Positions 61,949 to 64,000 of a DNA stretch of 64,000 nucleotides are shown here, piece by piece (position 1 is the stretch's first letter; each line of letters begins with the position of its first letter). The DNA is from an uncultured Pelagibacteraceae bacterium (GTDB lineage: Bacteria > Pseudomonadota > Alphaproteobacteria > Pelagibacterales > Pelagibacteraceae): the NCBI GenBank assembly GCA_902573235.1, contig CACGIZ010000002.1:1-64000 (forward strand). The letters are read 5' to 3'. The notes under the pieces were generated by a model. It was not told the DNA's origin and did not search any database. It saw nothing but the letters and a program-made list of their open reading frames with translations. Both the position numbers and the translations under genes were made by a program.

Positions 61949-63265
61949 ATGGTTAAAGATCAAGTATTTTTAGAAAAAAAAACCTCATATTGTTTAGATT
62001 TAGCAAAAAAATTAGGAGCTACAGAAGCAAGTGTAATTGTGAGCAATTCTATTTCTGAAACTGTAAATTTTAGAAATAAAAAATTAGACGAATCTAACAG
62101 GTCAGACAATCTAAGTATTAATATAACAACCTATGTTGGTAAAAAAAAATCATCCATATCATCCTCAAATTTATTAAATGAAAATTTAAATATTTTGTTA
62201 GAAAAATGTATTGAAACAACAAAAAATACACCTGAAGATGAATTTAATTCCCTTCCAGATAGGGATTTATTAGCTAAAGAAGTAAAAGATTTAAATTTAT
62301 ATGATGATACTAATTTAAAAAATGATCATAAAATAGATTATCTCAAAAAATTAGAGGCTTCTGCCGCATTTAATAAAAAAATTATTAATACTGAGTCTAG
62401 TTTCACTCAAAATAAATCAAATTTTATTTTGGCTAATAGTGAGGGTTTTTGTGATGGTTATAAAACATCTTCATTTACTGCATCAAGTGTTACTGTTGCT
62501 AAGGATGAAAATAGCATGGAAAGAGACTATGAGTACTCAAGTAAATGTCATCTTGAAGACTTGGAAGACGCAGAAAAATTAGGTAAATTAGCTGCAGATC
62601 AAACTATAAGAAAATTAAGTCCAAAAAAAATTGGTAGTGAAAAAATTTCGATAATTTTTGATAAAAGAATTGCAAAAGGAATGCTCAGTGCTTTTGCAAG
62701 CGCCATTTCTTCTTCAGCAATTAGTAGAGGGACATCATTTTTGAAAGACAAAATAAATCAAAAAATATTTGCAGATAGTATCAATGTATTTGATAAACCA
62801 GATATTTTAAAAGGATTAGGTTCAAGAAGTTTTGATAACGAAGGAGTAAAGACTGATACACTAAAATTAGTGGATAATGGAATCTTAAAAAATTACCTTA
62901 TAGATACTTACAATGGAAAAAAATTAAGTCTTAAATCCAATGGAAGATGTGGAGGAGCAAGTAATCTTTATTTTGAAAATGGTAGGATGAGTTATAAAGA
63001 TTTATTGAATTCTAGCTCCAAAAGTCTTTACATTACAGAAACCATAGGTCATGGAAGTAATATTGTGACTGGTGATTATTCAGTAGGTGCAACGGGATTT
63101 TTAGTTGAAAATGGAGAATTTAAATATCCAATTAATGAAATTACAATCGCTGGTAATTTTAAAGATATGTTTCAAAATATTACTTTAGCAAATGATTTAG
63201 ATTTTAAATATTCAACTAATTCACCAACCATGATGATTGAGGGGATGGTTGTAGCAGGTAAATGA
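61949..63265 (+). CDS. pmbA: TldE/PmbA, partner of TldD
   Basis: TldD/PmbA family C-terminus, directly downstream of tldD. Confidence 0.93.
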   Translation: MVKDQVFLEKKTSYCLDLAKKLGATEASVIVSNSISETVNFRNKKLDESNRSDNLSINITTYVGKKKSSISSSNLLNENLNILLEKCIETTKNTPEDEFNSLPDRDLLAKEVKDLNLYDDTNLKNDHKIDYLKKLEASAAFNKKIINTESSFTQNKSNFILANSEGFCDGYKTSSFTASSVTVAKDENSMERDYEYSSKCHLEDLEDAEKLGKLAADQTIRKLSPKKIGSEKISIIFDKRIAKGMLSAFASAISSSAISRGTSFLKDKINQKIFADSINVFDKPDILKGLGSRSFDNEGVKTDTLKLVDNGILKNYLIDTYNGKKLSLKSNGRCGGASNLYFENGRMSYKDLLNSSSKSLYITETIGHGSNIVTGDYSVGATGFLVENGEFKYPINEITIAGNFKDMFQNITLANDLDFKYSTNSPTMMIEGMVVAGK

Positions 63266-64000
63266 GTAAATTTTGTGTAATTGGCTCAGGTATATCTGGC
63301 GCAACAATTGCAAATCTTTTAAGTAAAAAACACTCAGTAATATTATTTGATAAAGCGAGAGGACCAGGAGGCCGTGCATCTTTTAAAAGAATAAAAGGTA
63401 AAACAGGCTTTGATCATGGTACTCAATATATTTCTCCAAAAACCAAAGAATTTAAAAGATTTACAAATAATTTAATCAAAAAAAAGGTCTTAAAAGTTTG
63501 GGGTGGAAAACATATTTTTCTTAATTCTAAGAAAAAAGAGGATAAAAAACATATCAAGATAATTGGTAGAAGTGGAAATAATGATATTAGCAAGTATTTG
63601 TTAAAAAAAATTAACTGCAATTATCAATGTGAGCTGAAGAAAATTTATTTTAAAAATAAATTATGGCACTTATTATTTAATGATGGAAAATTAAGATCCT
63701 TCCAAGGCATTATTTTAACTTGTCCTTTTCCACAACTAAAAAAACTTTCAAAAAAATTCATTAAAAATTCTTTTTTAGATAAGTCCATAAAAATGGACGC
63801 AAATATTACAACTATGATTGCCATAAAAAAAGATAACAGTTCTAAAAGTAGTTACTTTTTTGAGGATCCTGTTCTGGGTTGGGCTGGAAATGAAAATTCA
63901 AAAAAAAGGTTTAAATCGAAACATGATTTGTGGACTCTCCAAAGTACTTTTATATGGGCTAATAAAAAAATAAATCAAAATAAGAAAAAGAAAAAAGAAA
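63262..64000 (+). CDS. FAD/NAD-binding oxidoreductase, renalase-like (runs off right edge)
   Basis: CVIGSGISGATIANLL dinucleotide-binding motif, KARGPGGRASFKR; ATGA overlap with pmbA; absent from the ORF track because it is open at the edge. Confidence 0.85.
   Translation, partial: MSKFCVIGSGISGATIANLLSKKHSVILFDKARGPGGRASFKRIKGKTGFDHGTQYISPKTKEFKRFTNNLIKKKVLKVWGGKHIFLNSKKKEDKKHIKIIGRSGNNDISKYLLKKINCNYQCELKKIYFKNKLWHLLFNDGKLRSFQGIILTCPFPQLKKLSKKFIKNSFLDKSIKMDANITTMIAIKKDNSSKSSYFFEDPVLGWAGNENSKKRFKSKHDLWTLQSTFIWANKKINQNKKKKKE

Overview
AT-rich, gene-dense alphaproteobacterial chromosome segment. Gene content and protein style strongly suggest the SAR11/Pelagibacterales clade. That taxonomic call is inference from the sequence; no database was searched. 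About 58 protein-coding genes are packed with overlapping or near-zero spacers. Blocks include sucA(partial)-sucB-lpdA, priA, atpHAGDC, rplU-rpmA-obgE-proBA-nadD-rsfS-ctpA-rppH, gloB/metW/metX, hisC-tyrA, a lysine-type class I lysS, pyrD, rpmB, a polyamine triad (decarboxylase / deoxyhypusine-synthase-like / agmatinase), an ActR/RegA-type regulator, bioY, polA, chvI-chvG-ahcY-tsaE-amgK-murU, an RND efflux pair, hsp20, a coiled-coil protein with an extremely basic N-terminus, and tldD-pmbA. I recognised no tRNA, rRNA, CRISPR array, prophage or transposon. The most interesting signals are in short non-coding gaps. (1) A SAM-II riboswitch upstream of metX sits directly behind a near-consensus promoter and is followed by a segment complementary to its core, a possible switching helix. 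(2) A sigma32-like promoter precedes a ROSE-like RNA thermometer upstream of hsp20. (3) Many convergent gene pairs share their stop codons in palindromes. Further candidates are the polyamine triad, the Lys/Arg-rich coiled-coil protein, an altered PriA zinc site, and a chvIG-ahcY locus that appears to have lost its PTS genes.
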